Below, piece after piece: positions 35,676 through 44,106 of a DNA stretch of 64,000 nucleotides; within the stretch, counting starts at the first letter, position 1; each line of letters starts with the position of its first letter. This DNA is from Brevundimonas sp. Root1279 (GTDB lineage Bacteria; Pseudomonadota; Alphaproteobacteria; Caulobacterales; Caulobacteraceae): positions 186,001 to 250,000 of the forward strand of contig NZ_LMEB01000008.1 of assembly GCF_001425945.1 (NCBI RefSeq), read 5' to 3'. The notes beneath the pieces were generated by a model. That model worked only from the letters and a program-made list of their open reading frames with translations, made no database searches and was not told where the DNA came from. A program made the position numbers and the translations under genes.

Positions 35676-36509
35676 TCATGGTGTCAGCTCAAACGCCTGA
35701 GCCTGCCCGGCGCCCTGGCCGCGGCGCTTCAGGAACAGTTCGGCGAAGGCCTCGGCCTGTTTCACATCCATGGCCCCCTCCTTCACCAGCTCCAGGCTGG
35801 CTGACAGCGTCGAGGCCGTATAGCTGGCCTGCGAGGGGCCTTCCTCCCCGTCCTTTTCCGGCGCGATGCGCTCCAGCGGGGTCCATTGCTCCAGCTTGGG
35901 GAGGATGTCGCGCAGCCAGTCGCGCGCCGCCTCCAGGCCGAAGGCTTCGACCCGCTGGTTCGGATTGTAGCGCCGCTGCTCCTCGCGCCGCCGCTGGGTC
36001 ACATAGGCGGCCATCAGTTCGTACAGGCTGGCGTCGATGCGGTCCGAGGGCACGATCACCGTCGCCTCGGGGTCGCCGCGGGTGAAGACGTCGCGCTTCA
36101 ACTGCGGCCGCGACTGGATCGCCTCCACCGCCCGACGCATGGCCTCCAGCTTCTGCAGTCGGAAGGCCAGAGCCATGGCCATCTCCTCGGCCGGCAGCTC
36201 GTCGCCCTTGCCCTTCTCGTTGCGCGGCAGCAGCAGGCGCGACTTCAGATAGGCCAGCCACGACGCCATCACGAGATAGTCCGCCGCCAGGGCGAAGTTG
36301 CGCCGCCGCGCCTCGTGCACGAAAGCCAGATACTGCTCGGCCAGCCGGGTGATCGACAGCTTCAGCAGGTCGACCTTCTGCGTCCGCGCCAGCGCCAGCA
36401 GCACGTGCAGCGGGCCCTCATAGCCCTCCAGGTCGACGACGAAGGTCTCCCGCTCGTCCGCCTGGTCGGCGGCGGTGAAGTCCAGGTTGGGCTGGAAGGC
36501 GTCGGTCAC
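35676..36509 (-). CDS. scpA: segregation and condensation protein A
   Basis: Kleisin subunit of the SMC-ScpAB complex. The 277 residues begin with the SMC-neck-binding helix region (FVVDLEGYEGPLHVLLALAR, VDLLKLSITRLAEQYL), followed by YLVMASWLAYLKSRLLLP, and end with a winged helix (EAFAELFLKR). The first four codons overlap the end of nagZ (36506-36509), as is common for nagZ-scpA pairs in alphaproteobacteria. Confidence 0.95.
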   Translation of the reverse strand: MTDAFQPNLDFTAADQADERETFVVDLEGYEGPLHVLLALARTQKVDLLKLSITRLAEQYLAFVHEARRRNFALAADYLVMASWLAYLKSRLLLPRNEKGKGDELPAEEMAMALAFRLQKLEAMRRAVEAIQSRPQLKRDVFTRGDPEATVIVPSDRIDASLYELMAAYVTQRRREEQRRYNPNQRVEAFGLEAARDWLRDILPKLEQWTPLERIAPEKDGEEGPSQASYTASTLSASLELVKEGAMDVKQAEAFAELFLKRRGQGAGQAQAFELTP

Positions 36510-37555
36510 GCCTGCGCCTCCCCAACGTCCGGTCCCTTGGCCGCGTCGAGCTTGCCCGACATCAGGGCGTCGAAGCGGCCCCGGGCCTCAAGCACCTCCA
36601 AAGGCTCCACGTCGCGGACGATCCGCGCCAAGGCCGTCTCCGCCCGCCGCGCCGCCTTGCCCTTCAGCTTGCCGACACCCTCGGCGACAGCCCGCATCTC
36701 GTCCAGGTCGCCGTTGCAGTGCAGGACCACGTCGCAGCCGGCCTTCAGCGAGGCCTCGGCCCGGTCGCGGAACGAGCCGGTCAAGGCCTTCATCGACAGG
36801 TCGTCGGTCATGATCAGGCCCGAGAAGCCCAGATGCTCGCGCATCAGCTTCACCGCCTTCTTCGAGGTGGTCGCCGGCCCCTTCTTGTCGATCGCCGTGA
36901 ATACGACGTGCGCCGTCATGGCCAGCGGCATGTCCGATAGGGCCCGGAACGGCGCGAAATCCCAGCCGTCCAGGGTCTCCAAGTCGGCGTGGACCACCGG
37001 CAGCTCCTTGTGGCTGTCGGCGAAGGCGCGACCGTGGCCGGGGACGTGCTTGATCACCGGCAGGACGCCGCCGGCCAGCAGGCCCTCCGCCGCCGCCCGA
37101 CCCAGCTGGGCCACGGTGGCCGGGTCCTGGGCCCAGGCGCGGTCGCCGATGATGTCATGGGCGCCGGGGACGGGCACGTCCATCACGGGGGCGCAGTCGA
37201 CGTCGACGCCGACCGACTTGAGGTCATGGGCCATCAGCCGCCCGCCCAGGCGGACCAGCTCACGCGCCGTCAGCAGGTCGTTGGTCGCCTTCAGATAGGC
37301 CTGGGCCGGGGGGTATTTGGGCCAGTGCGGCGGGCCCATCCGCTGCACCCGGCCGCCCTCCTGGTCGATCAGCACGGGAGCCTGGGCGTCGCCGATGCTG
37401 TCCCGCAGCTCGGCGGTCAGGGCCCGCATCTGCTCGGGGCTGTCGACATTGCGCCGGAACAGGATGAAGCCCCACGGACGGGCGTCGGCGAAGAAGGCCC
37501 TCTCCTCGGCCGTCAGCCGATGACCTGAAACCCCATAGATTGCGGCCGACGTCAT
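36506..37555 (-). CDS. nagZ: beta-N-acetylhexosaminidase (peptidoglycan recycling)
   Basis: Cytoplasmic GH3 enzyme that removes GlcNAc from recycled GlcNAc-anhydroMurNAc peptides. The 349 residues match NagZ; the catalytic-loop signature KHVPGHGRAFADSHKELP and the nucleophile Asp in LIMTDDLSMKA are present, with a substrate-binding QEGGRVQRM. It lies between the SPOR gene and scpA on the minus strand. The repeat at 37563-37698 lies directly upstream, so its promoter would be in or beyond that repeat unless it is read through from the SPOR gene. Confidence 0.94.
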   Translation of the reverse strand: MTSAAIYGVSGHRLTAEERAFFADARPWGFILFRRNVDSPEQMRALTAELRDSIGDAQAPVLIDQEGGRVQRMGPPHWPKYPPAQAYLKATNDLLTARELVRLGGRLMAHDLKSVGVDVDCAPVMDVPVPGAHDIIGDRAWAQDPATVAQLGRAAAEGLLAGGVLPVIKHVPGHGRAFADSHKELPVVHADLETLDGWDFAPFRALSDMPLAMTAHVVFTAIDKKGPATTSKKAVKLMREHLGFSGLIMTDDLSMKALTGSFRDRAEASLKAGCDVVLHCNGDLDEMRAVAEGVGKLKGKAARRAETALARIVRDVEPLEVLEARGRFDALMSGKLDAAKGPDVGEAQA

Positions 37556-37562
37556 TCCCTGC

Positions 37563-37698
37563 CCCGCTCATCCCCGCGAACGCGGGGATCCAGTCCTGTC
37601 CAGCCTGACGCCGGCGCTTCAGGACGAGCGTAGGCGACCCGCCGATCTCCCGCCATCACCCAAAGCACTGGGTCCCCGCTTTCGCGGGGATGAGCGGG
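37563..37698. repeat. dispersed palindromic element, copy 1
   Basis: A 136-bp intergenic element with 32-base terminal inverted arms (37563-37594 and 37667-37698, 30 of 32 identical). Each arm is itself a hairpin of the form ATCCCCGCG...CGCGGGGAT. The 72-base centre has no coding features. A second element with the same arm plan lies at 40538-40665. They look like a non-autonomous REP/MITE-type repeat family. Confidence 0.8.
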
Positions 37699-37732
37699 AT
37701 GAAGGGACATCAGGGCCGCCAGGAAGAGCCCG

Positions 37733-38524
37733 TCAGCGCACGATGCAGTCGCCGCCGGAAGCCTTGATCGCGCCGCACAGGCCGGTGGCCTGTTCGCGGC
37801 TCAGGCCGGCGACGGTGGTGCGATACAGGGTGGAGCCGCTGGAGTTGGTCACCTCCTGCACCCGGCGGCTGGCGCCGCGGGTGAACTGCGCATAGCGGCC
37901 GACCACGGCGTTGTACTCGCGCTCGGCCAGGGTGGGGGTCGAGAAGGCCCCGATCTGCACGCCGGACGAGCCGCCGGCGGCAGGCGCCGCGGGGGCCGCC
38001 GGGGCCGGCTGGACCTCGGCGCGCTCGATCGGACGGGTCGAGGCGGTCTGGCTGGACGGCGCCGGGCGGTTCGAGGGCGCAGCCACGGCCGGCGCCAGCG
38101 GCGCGGCCTCGACGGGACGCGGCAGCGGACGCGGCTGAACCGCTTCCGGCGGCGGCACGAAGGTCGGGGCGGTCGTCGGGGCCTCGGCCTCGGCGTAGAC
38201 GTCGATGCCCGCCTCCGGATCGATCGGCTGGGCGTCGATCGGCGCTTCGGACTTCATCGAGGCGACGGGCGTGCCGACGGCCGGCGGGGCGTCGTTGGAG
38301 CCGCGGGTCTCCCACGGCTTGAGCAGGATCACGGCCACCACGATGGCCAGCAGCACCGCGATGCTGATCATCAGGGTCAGCGGCGGCGCCTTGGCCGCGC
38401 CGGTCTGGCTGCCGCGTCGCGGATCATAGCCGCCGCGATCGAACGGCAGGTCGTCGTCGGTCGGCGGCGTGTAGGCGCCGCGGTCGCGCCCCTGATAGGG
38501 GCGATACGGATCTTCGTGGGACAT
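37733..38524 (-). CDS. SPOR-domain inner-membrane protein
   Basis: A bitopic protein of 263 residues: a Tyr/Arg/Asp-rich cytoplasmic tail (1-45), one TM segment (about 52-70, TLMISIAVLLAIVVAVIL), a long Pro/Ala-rich periplasmic spacer, and a C-terminal SPOR domain (about 190-263, from GVQIGAFSTPTLAEREY to GDCIVR) that binds denuded septal glycan. GGAAGG precedes the ATG at 38524; the frame is open 11 codons further but lacks a ribosome site. It lies between dgt and nagZ and is probably a septal peptidoglycan factor. Confidence 0.88.
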   Translation of the reverse strand: MSHEDPYRPYQGRDRGAYTPPTDDDLPFDRGGYDPRRGSQTGAAKAPPLTLMISIAVLLAIVVAVILLKPWETRGSNDAPPAVGTPVASMKSEAPIDAQPIDPEAGIDVYAEAEAPTTAPTFVPPPEAVQPRPLPRPVEAAPLAPAVAAPSNRPAPSSQTASTRPIERAEVQPAPAAPAAPAAGGSSGVQIGAFSTPTLAEREYNAVVGRYAQFTRGASRRVQEVTNSSGSTLYRTTVAGLSREQATGLCGAIKASGGDCIVR

Positions 38525-38603
38525 GGCCGACCTTCCAACGGTCCGCGCGAATCGCACGCGCGGGAGGCCATGGTAACCCGGCTAGTGGCGCTTTTCAGGC
38601 CGT

Positions 38604-39779
38604 TCAGAGATCGAGAGCCAGGTCCAGGCTGAACAGCTTCTTGTGTTCCTCGATCGCATAGCGGTCAGTCATGCCGGCGATGTAGTCGCACACGGCCCGC
38701 GCCCGCTTGGTCTCGTCCGAGGCGCCGGCCTTGCCCGACCATTCCGGCGGCATGGTGCCCGGCTCGGCCATGAACAGCTGGAACATCTCGGCCAGGATGC
38801 GCCGGGCCTGGCTGCGCGTGCGGTTGACCCGATAGTGCCGGTACATCCGCTCGAAGAGGAATTTCCGCAGCACGCCCAGTTCGGCCAGCATGCCCGGCGA
38901 GAAGGCCACCAGGGTGCGCCGCGCCGTGCGTACGTCCTCGGTCGAGCGGATGTTGTCCGCCTCCAGCCGCGCCTCGGTCTCGGCCAGCACGTCCTCGACC
39001 ATGACCCCGATCATCCGCCGGACCGCCTCGATGCGGATCATGCGGGCGTCGATGTTCGGCCAGTCCTTGCGCACCCCGTGCAGCACCGGCCCGATCAGCG
39101 GCACCTCGGCCAGGTCGTCGAGGGTGAACAGGCCCGCCTGCACCCCGTCGTCGACGTCGTGGTTGTTGTAGGCGATGTCGTCGGCGATCGCCGCCGCCTG
39201 GGCCTCCAGCGAGGCGAAGCTGTCCAGCCGCAGGTCCCAGCCCGGCGAATAGTCCGCAATGGCCTTCCAGGCCGGCTCGTCCAGGCGGTGGCTGACCGGC
39301 CCGTTGTGCTTGACCACGCCTTCGACCGTCTCCCAGCTCAGGTTCAGGCCCTCGAACTGCGGATAGCGCTCCTCCAGCTTGGTCACGACGCGGAACGTCT
39401 GGACGTTGTGGTCGAAGCCGCCCCAGGGCTGCATCTGCGCCTGCAACTCGTCCTCGCCCGCGTGGCCGAACGGCGGATGGCCCAGGTCGTGCGCCAGGGC
39501 GACCGTCTCGGCCAGGTCGGTGTCCAGCCGCAGGGCATGGGCCAGAGACCGCGCGATCTGCGCTACCTCCAGCGAATGGGTCAGGCGGGTGCGGTAGTGA
39601 TCGCCCTCGTGGGCCACGAAGACCTGGGTCTTTTCCTTCAGCCGACGGAAGGCCGTGGCGTGGATGATCCGGTCGCGGTCGCGGGCGTAGGCGTTGCGCG
39701 TCCGGCTGATGGGTTCGGGCGTCAGCCGGCCGCGGCTGTGCTCGGGATATTCGGCGTAGGCGGCGCGCTCGGGGATCAA
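38604..39779 (-). CDS. dgt: deoxyguanosinetriphosphate triphosphohydrolase-like protein
   Basis: HD-domain metal-dependent dNTPase that releases tripolyphosphate from dNTPs. It has 391 residues; the N-terminal [22 protein letters not shown], then [16 protein letters not shown] and the HD pair [14 protein letters not shown] are all present. This is the shorter form widespread in alphaproteobacteria, not the 505-residue E. coli Dgt, so substrate range may be wider. Divergent from erpA, 62 bases between starts. Confidence 0.92.
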   Translation of the reverse strand: MIPERAAYAEYPEHSRGRLTPEPISRTRNAYARDRDRIIHATAFRRLKEKTQVFVAHEGDHYRTRLTHSLEVAQIARSLAHALRLDTDLAETVALAHDLGHPPFGHAGEDELQAQMQPWGGFDHNVQTFRVVTKLEERYPQFEGLNLSWETVEGVVKHNGPVSHRLDEPAWKAIADYSPGWDLRLDSFASLEAQAAAIADDIAYNNHDVDDGVQAGLFTLDDLAEVPLIGPVLHGVRKDWPNIDARMIRIEAVRRMIGVMVEDVLAETEARLEADNIRSTEDVRTARRTLVAFSPGMLAELGVLRKFLFERMYRHYRVNRTRSQARRILAEMFQLFMAEPGTMPPEWSGKAGASDETKRARAVCDYIAGMTDRYAIEEHKKLFSLDLALDL

Positions 39780-39841
39780 GGTCGGCTGCTCTTCTTTGCC
39801 GGGCCTTTGCGATCGCCCGTCCGCGCCTCATATAGACCCCC

Positions 39842-40219
39842 GTGAGCACCGTCCAATCCGCACCCGCCTTCGAGATATCGCCGTCCGCCGGCGGTCACGG
39901 CCTGACCCTGTCCGACAGCGCCGCCCGCCGCCTCGCGCGCCTCGCCGAGGCCGAGGGCCGGCCGGTCATGCTGCGCGTCGCCGTCGACGGCGGCGGCTGC
40001 TCCGGCTTCCAGTACCGCTTCGAGCTCGTCGAGGCCGGCGAGCCGGACGACATCCGCATCGAGGCCGGCGGCCAGGCCGCCCTGGTCGACCCTGTCTCCC
40101 TGCCCTTCCTCAAGGGCTCCGAGATCGCCTTCGTTGACGAGCTCGCCGGCGCCCAGTTCGTGGTCCGCAACCCGAACGCCGCCTCCAGCTGCGGCTGCGG
40201 GGTGAGTTTCTCGATCTAG
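39842..40219 (+). CDS. erpA: iron-sulfur cluster insertion protein ErpA (A-type carrier)
   Basis: A-type [Fe-S] carrier that delivers clusters to apo-enzymes. It has 125 residues: LTLSDSAARRLARL at the start and the three cluster cysteines in GGGCSGFQY and SSCGCGVSF. The GTG at 39842 is the likely start. The N-terminal 18 residues are an extra, poorly conserved extension. Located divergently from dgt as in other Caulobacterales. Confidence 0.92.
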   Translation: MSTVQSAPAFEISPSAGGHGLTLSDSAARRLARLAEAEGRPVMLRVAVDGGGCSGFQYRFELVEAGEPDDIRIEAGGQAALVDPVSLPFLKGSEIAFVDELAGAQFVVRNPNAASSCGCGVSFSI

Positions 40220-40224
40220 TCTTT

Positions 40225-40268
40225 CCTTCTCCCAATGGGAGAAGGTGGCCCGAAGGGCCGGGTGAGGG
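40225..40268. repeat. intergenic double-hairpin repeat
   Basis: Immediately after erpA: a perfect hairpin (CCTTCTCCC, loop AAT, GGGAGAAGG, 40225-40245), a second small hairpin (GGCCC-GAA-GGGCC, 40247-40259) and a GGTGAGGG tail. This sequence plan recurs as dispersed intergenic repeats in many proteobacterial genomes, from memory. It could also terminate erpA transcription, though no T-run follows. Confidence 0.7.
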
Positions 40269-40276
40269 TCGGCTGG

Positions 40277-40513
40277 ATGGCAAAACTCAAACGCGCTGGT
40301 GAAATCGTATGCGTCTTGTCGGCAGTGCTGTCGCTGCTGGGCGCGCTCGCTTTCATGGCAATGACGGCGACATATATCGCGGACGTTGTTAACGATAAGC
40401 CCGGCGCATCTATATTAAACTGCGTGCGATCGAGCGTGGCCATCGTTTGGCAACTTCTACTTGCGGCCTTTTTCATCTGGTTGAAGGGCTACATTCGGCA
40501 AGCGTCAGATTAA
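40277..40513 (+). CDS. small membrane protein of unknown function
   Basis: Not recognised. The ATG at 40277 gives 78 residues with two hydrophobic segments (about 8-33 and 54-71) separated by a polar stretch containing ILNCVRSS. The open frame extends further up into the neighbouring repeat, where a start is unlikely. There is no strong ribosome site. It lies between two dispersed repeats and appears lower in GC than its surroundings, so it may be a transferred or decaying gene. Confidence 0.45.
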   Translation: MAKLKRAGEIVCVLSAVLSLLGALAFMAMTATYIADVVNDKPGASILNCVRSSVAIVWQLLLAAFFIWLKGYIRQASD

Positions 40514-40537
40514 GTCTCAAGGCTTCCGCCACCCTCC

Positions 40538-40665
40538 ACCGCTCATCCCGGCGAATGCCGGGACCCAGACGCGATGTCTCGCTGATCGGGCCATTGTCCC
40601 CGCAGCCAACCGCAAGCCCTCTGCGCCCTACGATCTGGATCCCGGCATTCGCCGGGATGAGCGGT
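40538..40665. repeat. dispersed palindromic element, copy 2
   Basis: A 128-bp element with 32-base inverted arms (40538-40569 and 40634-40665, 31 of 32 identical), each containing the hairpin ATCCCGGCG...CGCCGGGAT. The arms share plan and most bases with the element at 37563-37698, while the 64-base centre differs. It lies just upstream of the sdpR promoter region. Confidence 0.8.
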
Positions 40666-40687
40666 GAAAAATCAGCTAGGCTTGCAT

Positions 40688-40711
40688 TTAGCCTTTTTCC
40701 TAATTAGCCTT
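40688..40711 (+). promoter_or_regulatory. direct repeats before sdpR, candidate operator
   Basis: TTAGCCTT occurs at 40688-40695 and 40704-40711 in an AT-rich stretch that ends 6 bases before the sdpR ATG. The spacing of 16 bases (about one and a half helical turns) and the closeness to the start suit autorepression by the encoded ArsR-type regulator. No promoter boxes were assigned. Confidence 0.4.
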
Positions 40712-40717
40712 CTCCCT

Positions 40718-41008
40718 ATGAACGCCCTGTTCAAGGCCCTGTCGCACCCGGTGCGGCGCCGCATCATCGAGATGCTGCGCAAAGGGCCGCTGGCCTCCGG
40801 TGACATCGCCGCCGCCTTCGACATGAGCTGGCCGACCATCACCGGCCATCTCAACGCCCTGAAGGAGGCGGGCCTGGTGTCGCCCGAGCGCGACGGCGCC
40901 TCGATCCGCTACCGGCTCGAGATCTCCGCCGTCGAGGAGGCCCTGGCCTTCCTGCTGGCCATGACCGGGGCGCGCGCCGAGGACCCGAAGGAGGAGGCCC
41001 CCCGATGA
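40718..41008 (+). CDS. sdpR: ArsR-family regulator, SdpR-like
   Basis: A 96-residue winged-helix protein that is nearly all DNA-binding domain: LFKALSHPVRRRIIEMLRKG, then SGDIAAAFDMSWPTITGHLN (recognition helix), and LVSPERDGASIRYRLE (wing). No metal-binding cysteines are visible, which fits autorepressor-type members. It overlaps the sdpI start by 4 bases. In Bacillus subtilis SdpR represses its own operon with SdpI until the immunity protein is engaged. The start at 40718 lacks a visible ribosome site. Confidence 0.85.
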   Translation: MNALFKALSHPVRRRIIEMLRKGPLASGDIAAAFDMSWPTITGHLNALKEAGLVSPERDGASIRYRLEISAVEEALAFLLAMTGARAEDPKEEAPR

Positions 41009-41667
41009 AATTGACCGCCGCCGACCGCGCCACCGTCGCGATCTCGCTGCTGATCATGGGCGCGGGCGCCGCTATCGCCTTCGCGGGCCCGACCGGGGCC
41101 CTGCCCTACCACTACGGCGGCGACGGCTACGCCGACGCCTGGACGACCCGCGAACCGATCGGCGGCGGCATCGCCGCCCTCGGTGCGCTGACCCTCGTCC
41201 TGGCCGGCGGCATGGGGATCGCCGCCGCCCGCGCCGGAGACCCCGCCCGCGCCCGCGGCCTGCGCTTCGGCCAGATCCTGATCCTCGTCGCCATGCTGGG
41301 CGTCAGCCTGTTCGCCGGCCTCGCCAGCGTCACCGGCCTGACCTCGATCGGCGGCGCCGCGCCGATGGCGGCGATGTCCGCCCTGTTCCTGATGCTCGGC
41401 GCCGTGCTCGGCCGCGTCGGACCCAATCCGATCGCCGGGGTGCGCACGCCCTGGGCCTACAAGAGCCGGCTCGCCTGGGACCGCTCCAACCGCCTCGCCG
41501 GCCGCCTGTTCTTCCTGATCGGCCTCGGCGGCCTGGCCCTGTCGCCCTTTATCGCCCAGCCCCTGGGGATCCAGATCATCATCGGCGCCGTCCTCGTCGC
41601 AGCCGTCTGGTCGATCGTCGAGAGCTGGCGCGTGTGGCGCACCGACCCCGACCGCCAACCCTTCTGA
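41005..41667 (+). CDS. sdpI: SdpI-family membrane protein
   Basis: The 220 residues contain an N-terminal DUF1648-like segment (YHYGGDGYADAWTTRE), about six hydrophobic helices, and the SdpI signature GPNPIAGVRTPWAYKSRLAWDRSNRLAGR. In Bacillus subtilis SdpI gives immunity to the SdpC toxin and also sequesters SdpR. Here it is translationally coupled to sdpR (ATGA overlap), but no toxin precursor is visible nearby, so the ligand is unknown. Confidence 0.88.
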   Translation: MKLTAADRATVAISLLIMGAGAAIAFAGPTGALPYHYGGDGYADAWTTREPIGGGIAALGALTLVLAGGMGIAAARAGDPARARGLRFGQILILVAMLGVSLFAGLASVTGLTSIGGAAPMAAMSALFLMLGAVLGRVGPNPIAGVRTPWAYKSRLAWDRSNRLAGRLFFLIGLGGLALSPFIAQPLGIQIIIGAVLVAAVWSIVESWRVWRTDPDRQPF

Positions 41668-41683
41668 CCGACGGAGACCGACC

Positions 41684-42616
41684 ATGCTCAGCCTGATCCT
41701 CACCGCGGCCCTCTCAGTCCCCGTGGCCGGTCCGACCTCGACCCCGGTGGCCCTGCCGTCCGATCCGTCACCGATCCACGGGACCCTGCTGGCGCCCGAA
41801 GGCCAGGCCCGCGCCGTCGCCGTCATCCTGCCCGGCTCCGGGCCGACCGATCGCGACGGCAACAGCCCGCTCGGCGTCTCGGCCTCGACCTACCGCCTGC
41901 TCGCCGAAGGTCTGGCCGAGCAGGGGATCGCCACCGTCCGCATCGACAAGCGCGGCATCGCCGCCAGCGCCGCGGCCGGCCTGTCCGAGACCGACCTGCG
42001 CTTCGACCACTATGTCGCCGACGCCCGCGCCTGGGCCGAAGAGGCCGCCGCTCGCACCGGCAAGCCCTGCGCCTGGCTGATCGGTCACAGCGAGGGCGCC
42101 CTGATCGCCCTGGCCGCGACGAAGGAGGACGACGACAAGATCTGCGGCCTGGTCCTGCTCTCCGGCGCGGGCCGCCGCGCTCGCGTGGTGCTGGAGGAAC
42201 AGCTCGCCCCGATCCCCGAGCCGCTGAAGACCCAGGCCTACGCCGCCCTCGCCGAGCTGGAGACCGGCCGCACCGTGGCCGATACCCCGCCCGCACTGCA
42301 GGCCCTCTTCCGCCCCTCGGTCCAGCCCTATCTGATCTCCTGGTTCGCCTACGATCCCGCCGTCCTGATCGCCGCCTACGACGGGCCGATCCTCATCGGC
42401 CAGGGGACCACCGACCTGCAGATCACCGTCGAGGACGCCCGCGCCCTCGCCTCCGCCCGGCCGGATGCGACCCTCGTCCTCTGGGAGGGCGTCAATCACG
42501 TCCTCAAGCTCGCCCCGGCCGACCGCGCCGGCAATGCCGCCACCTACCGCGACCCGTCCCTTCCGCTGGCCGGCGGCATCGTCGACGACGTCGCCGAGTT
42601 CATCCTGACGCGCTGA
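41684..42616 (+). CDS. secreted alpha/beta hydrolase
   Basis: The 310 residues begin with a signal-like segment (MLSLILTAALSVPVAG). An alpha/beta hydrolase core follows: the oxyanion region ILPGSGPTDRDGNS, the nucleophile elbow GHSEG, the acid in LIGQGTTDLQI and the catalytic His in EGVNHVLK. It is probably periplasmic and acts on an ester or peptide substrate. It starts 16 bases after sdpI and is likely the third gene of that operon. Confidence 0.85.
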   Translation: MLSLILTAALSVPVAGPTSTPVALPSDPSPIHGTLLAPEGQARAVAVILPGSGPTDRDGNSPLGVSASTYRLLAEGLAEQGIATVRIDKRGIAASAAAGLSETDLRFDHYVADARAWAEEAAARTGKPCAWLIGHSEGALIALAATKEDDDKICGLVLLSGAGRRARVVLEEQLAPIPEPLKTQAYAALAELETGRTVADTPPALQALFRPSVQPYLISWFAYDPAVLIAAYDGPILIGQGTTDLQITVEDARALASARPDATLVLWEGVNHVLKLAPADRAGNAATYRDPSLPLAGGIVDDVAEFILTR

Positions 42617-42741
42617 GTCCCTGGCCCGCGTCGGCGACGCCCGATCCCTCTCCGACAGCTGCTGGCGCCTGACCTGCACAGCGGCGCCGAATTGATCGCC
42701 AGCCGCACCTGGTGCGACGCGTTGCTCCGCTGGTTGGGCCG

Positions 42742-44073
42742 CTAGGCCAGCGTCTCCTGGAACCGCACCGGCCGCCCGTGGGCCGTGCCGATCAGCTCGC
42801 CGTCGCGCATCACCACCCGGCCGCGCACGATCGTGGCCATGGCCTTGCCGGTGGCCTCGAAATTGTTGAACGGCGTCCAGCCCGAGCGGGTGGCCATGTC
42901 CTCGTCCTTGATGAGGTGCCTGGCCTTCAGGTCGACGATGGTCAGGTCGGCGTCATAACCCTCGGCCATCCGGCCCTTGCCGGCGATGCCGAAGACGCGG
43001 TTGGCGCCATGGCTGGTCAGGTCGATGAAGCGATCCAGGCTCAGCCGGCCGTTGGCGACGTGGGTCAGCATCACCGGCACCAGGGTCTGCACCCCCGGCA
43101 TGCCCGAGGGCGACGCCGGATACGGCCGCGCCTTCTCCTCCAGCGTATGCGGGGCGTGGTCCGAGCCGAGCACGTCGGCGACGCCCTGCTCGATGCCGCG
43201 CCACAGGCCGGCGATGTGCGGCGCATTGCGGATCGGCGGGTTCATCTGGGCCAGGCCCTTGAGCCGCTCATAGGCCTCGTCGCCGTCCAGCGTCAGGTGC
43301 TGCGGCGTCACCTCGACGGTGGCCACGTCCTTGTGCCCGGCCAGGAAGTCGATCTCCTCGGCGGTCGTGACGTGCAGCACGTGGATGCGGGCGCCGGTCT
43401 CGCGGGCTAGGCGCACCAGCCGCTTGGTCGACATGATGGCGCTTTCGGGGTCGCGCACCTCCGGATGGCTGGTCCAGTCGCCGGTGCGGGCCAGCGGGCG
43501 GCGCTCGGCCAGGCGGTATTCGTCCTCCGAGTGGAAGGTGGCGCGGCGCTTCACATGGCGCAGCACCTCGCGCACCCCGTCGTCGTCGGCGACCAGCAGG
43601 GTGCCGGTCGAGGCGCCCATGAACACCTTGACCCCGCAGCAGCCCGGCAACCGCTCGAGCTCGGCCAGGTATTTGGCGTTGTCGTGGGTGCCGCCGATGT
43701 AGAAGGCGTGGTCGGTCCACATTCGGTCGCGGGCGCGGTCCAGCTTGTCGGCCAGGGTGTCCGGGTCGGTCGTGTTCGGCTCGGTGTTCGGCATTTCGAA
43801 CACGGCGGTGACCCCGCCCAGCGCCGCGGCGCGCGACCCGGTCTCCAGGTCTTCCTTCCACTCCAGCCCCGGCTCGCGGAAATGCACCTGGGTGTCGATC
43901 ACGCCCGGCAGCACCGTCAGGCCCGTAGCGTCGAACACCTCGCCGGCCGAGGCCTGGCTCAGGTCGCCGACGAAGACGATCTTGCCGTCGATGACGCCGA
44001 CGTCGGCCATGCCGCGCCCCGCATGGTTGGCCACTTCGCCGCCGCGGACGATGAGATCGTAGGTCTGGGTCAT
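42742..44073 (-). CDS. pyrC: dihydroorotase family amidohydrolase
   Basis: Cyclises carbamoyl-aspartate in pyrimidine synthesis. The 443 residues fit class I dihydroorotases: HFREPG at 64-69, FEMPNTEPNT, the carbamylated-lysine region GVKVFMGAS, HSEDEYR, HVLHVTT, and GSDHAPHT with the catalytic Asp. The metal motif normally reads H-x-H; here it is Q62-V-H64. I recall the same QVHFREPG in a clade of alphaproteobacterial dihydroorotases, so it may be normal there, but allantoinase- or hydantoinase-like activity cannot be excluded. Confidence 0.82.
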   Translation of the reverse strand: MTQTYDLIVRGGEVANHAGRGMADVGVIDGKIVFVGDLSQASAGEVFDATGLTVLPGVIDTQVHFREPGLEWKEDLETGSRAAALGGVTAVFEMPNTEPNTTDPDTLADKLDRARDRMWTDHAFYIGGTHDNAKYLAELERLPGCCGVKVFMGASTGTLLVADDDGVREVLRHVKRRATFHSEDEYRLAERRPLARTGDWTSHPEVRDPESAIMSTKRLVRLARETGARIHVLHVTTAEEIDFLAGHKDVATVEVTPQHLTLDGDEAYERLKGLAQMNPPIRNAPHIAGLWRGIEQGVADVLGSDHAPHTLEEKARPYPASPSGMPGVQTLVPVMLTHVANGRLSLDRFIDLTSHGANRVFGIAGKGRMAEGYDADLTIVDLKARHLIKDEDMATRSGWTPFNNFEATGKAMATIVRGRVVMRDGELIGTAHGRPVRFQETLA

Positions 44074-44106
44074 GCCCGCTCCCTTAGACCCGGCGGGCCC
44101 CGTGAT

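Noticed and set aside
42617..42741. A small gene between the hydrolase and the dihydroorotase
   Set aside because: Only short frames without ribosome sites; nothing was seen that deserves a feature.
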